From NCBI RefSeq assembly GCF_023646285.1, contig NZ_JAMOKX010000002.1, positions 124,001 to 188,000 on the forward strand: a stretch of 64,000 nt of DNA, given 5' to 3'. A program made the position numbers and the translations under genes. Origin of the DNA: Helicobacter colisuis. Its GTDB lineage: Bacteria; Campylobacterota; Campylobacteria; Campylobacterales; Helicobacteraceae. Under the pieces are notes generated by a model. The model made no database searches. It saw nothing but the letters and a program-made list of their open reading frames with translations, and was not told where the DNA came from. Shown one piece after another: positions 62,831 to 64,000 of the stretch. Numbering within the stretch: position 1 is the first letter of the stretch; every line of letters begins with the position of its first letter.

Positions 62831-62839
62831 TGATATAAT
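62831..62839 (+). promoter_or_regulatory. Extended -10 promoter of the CNNM/CBS gene
   Basis: TGATATAAT is a full TGnTATAAT extended -10, 35 bases ahead of the TTG start at 62874, in the 53-base gap after the YihY gene. Confidence 0.6.
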
Positions 62840-62873
62840 ATTAGGTAATTTTTAAAATTTTAAAGGAGAATGT

Positions 62874-64000
62874 TTGGAAGTTGATTCGATTTTGCTGTCT
62901 ATTCTTGCTTTGTTTCTTGTTTTGTTGAATAGTTTTTTTGTTCTCTCTGAATTTGCCATTGTTAAAATTCGCCGCTCCCGCTTAGAAGAGTTAGTTAAGC
63001 GCGAAGTCTCTGGAGCAAAACTTGCACTTAAAGTTACAGGGAAGCTTGATTCTTATCTTTCTGCGACACAACTTGGAATCACTCTTTCATCTTTAGGGCT
63101 TGGTTGGATAGGAGAACCAGCAGTTGCGCGACTTTTAGAAGTCCCCTTTAAATATTTTATTGGAGATAACCCTGTTTTATTGCATTCTGTAAGCTTTATG
63201 ATTGCTTTTAGTTTTATTACGCTTTTGCATGTAGTTATAGGAGAAATTGTTCCAAAATCTATTGCAATTGCCAAGGCTGAAAAATCTGTGTTGCTGATTG
63301 TTAGACCTTTGCATGTTTTTTGGGTAGTGTTTTATCCGGTGATTAAGATTTTTGATTTTATTGCTGCGGTAGTTTTACATGCAATTAAAATTAAACCTGC
63401 TAGTGAGGGTGAAGAGAGTGCGCACTCTGAAGAAGAGCTTAAAATTATTGTGGGAGAAAGCTTAAAAGGAGGGTATTTAGATACGATTGAAAATGAAATT
63501 ATTCAAAATGCTGTAAGCTTCTCTGATACAATGGCAAAAGAAATTATGACACCCAGAAAAGATATGATTTGTTTGTATGATGATAATAGCTATGAAGAAA
63601 ATATGCAAATTGTCACAACGACTAAACATACGCGCTACCCTTATTGCAAGGAAGGTAAAGATAATATCGTTGGAATGGTGCATTTAAGAGATTTATTAGA
63701 AACAATGTTATCAAAAAATCCTTCTAAAGAGTTGGAAAAATTGGTAAGAGAAATGATTATTGTTCCAGAGAGTGCTTCGATTTCTAATATCCTTATCCAA
63801 ATGAATCGCAGGCAGATTCATACGGCTTTAGTAGTTGATGAATACGGCGGAACGGCTGGATTGCTTACGATGGAGGATATTTTAGAAGAAGTTATTGGTG
63901 ATATTTCTGATGAGCATGACAAAAAAAGTGAGGATTATCATAAAATTGATGAAGACACCTATTCTTTTGATGGAATGTTGGATTTAGAGCGTGTGGCTGA
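62874..64000 (+). CDS. CNNM/CBS-domain hemolysin-like protein (partial)
   Basis: The gene runs past the window end; 375 residues are visible. Helices (LLSILALFLVLLNSFFVLSE) and the motif GGTAGLLTMEDILEEVIGDI mark the CNNM-transporter domain, the CBS pair and the start of the CorC/HlyC domain. TPRKDMICLYDD and MVHLRDLLETML lie in the CBS region. The family is linked to Mg2+/Co2+ homeostasis; the hemolysin name is historical. The start is TTG 62874 with AAAGGAG five bases ahead; ATG 62870 is out of frame and stops after four codons. Confidence 0.88.
   Translation, partial: MEVDSILLSILALFLVLLNSFFVLSEFAIVKIRRSRLEELVKREVSGAKLALKVTGKLDSYLSATQLGITLSSLGLGWIGEPAVARLLEVPFKYFIGDNPVLLHSVSFMIAFSFITLLHVVIGEIVPKSIAIAKAEKSVLLIVRPLHVFWVVFYPVIKIFDFIAAVVLHAIKIKPASEGEESAHSEEELKIIVGESLKGGYLDTIENEIIQNAVSFSDTMAKEIMTPRKDMICLYDDNSYEENMQIVTTTKHTRYPYCKEGKDNIVGMVHLRDLLETMLSKNPSKELEKLVREMIIVPESASISNILIQMNRRQIHTALVVDEYGGTAGLLTMEDILEEVIGDISDEHDKKSEDYHKIDEDTYSFDGMLDLERVA

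Noticed and set aside
1-64000. CRISPR array, insertion sequence, integrase or rRNA genes
   Set aside because: No spaced direct repeats, transposase or integrase motifs, or rRNA sequence were seen; the island has no evident mobility genes or attachment repeats.

Overview
The window is AT-rich chromosomal DNA from a Campylobacterota organism, most likely a Helicobacter (enterohepatic type). The reasons are the gene run HIT protein / pheS-pheT-aroA-ispH-rpsA-hypothetical-serA, which from memory matches H. pylori HP0404-HP0397, a FlaB-type flagellin, a Maf flagellin glycosyltransferase and two long poly-G tracts inside coding sequence. Nothing was compared with a database; family names come from motifs and remembered relatives.

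Layout. 1-4259 (+): end of tatC, then queA, rsmG, two small proteins, a Crp/Fnr regulator and a PilJ-type membrane sensor, tightly packed. 4293-4673 (-): HIT hydrolase. 4811-14142 (+): pheST, aroA, ispH, rpsA, a membrane-anchored hypothetical and serA, then tRNA-Leu(CAA) and cstA. 16931-17520: a divergent pair of an XRE repressor and a small secreted protein, sharing a promoter region with two matching operator-like sites. 17558-21124 (-): FlaB-like flagellin, with a sigma-54 promoter, followed by a Maf glycosyltransferase.

21272-58426 (+) is a 37-kb surface-glycan island, all on one strand. It begins divergently from flagellin behind a sigma-28-like promoter, so it is probably a flagellin glycosylation island. 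It holds glycosyltransferases of several folds, five radical SAM/SPASM proteins, a split transketolase, five SAM methyltransferases, three AsnB-type amidotransferases, two DegT-type aminotransferases, two Gfo/Idh/MocA dehydrogenases and an acetyltransferase. Two genes (a radical SAM enzyme and a methyltransferase) carry 11-G tracts and are probably phase variable. Three spots hold decayed genes.

The most unusual part is 53683-58426, which has its own -10 box: a radical SAM protein, a cytidylyltransferase-PEP mutase fusion, phosphonopyruvate decarboxylase, a CysC-like kinase and CysQ. The set looks like a route that makes a C-P bond, activates the phosphonate on CMP, adds a 3'-phosphate (as in Campylobacter phosphoramidate capsule synthesis) and clears the 3'-phosphonucleotide by-product. 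This would decorate a glycan, possibly on flagellin, with a phosphonate.

58487-64000 (+) returns to housekeeping genes: topA, a PNPOx-like protein, bioB, a YihY/BrkB membrane protein and the start of a CNNM/CBS hemolysin-like protein.
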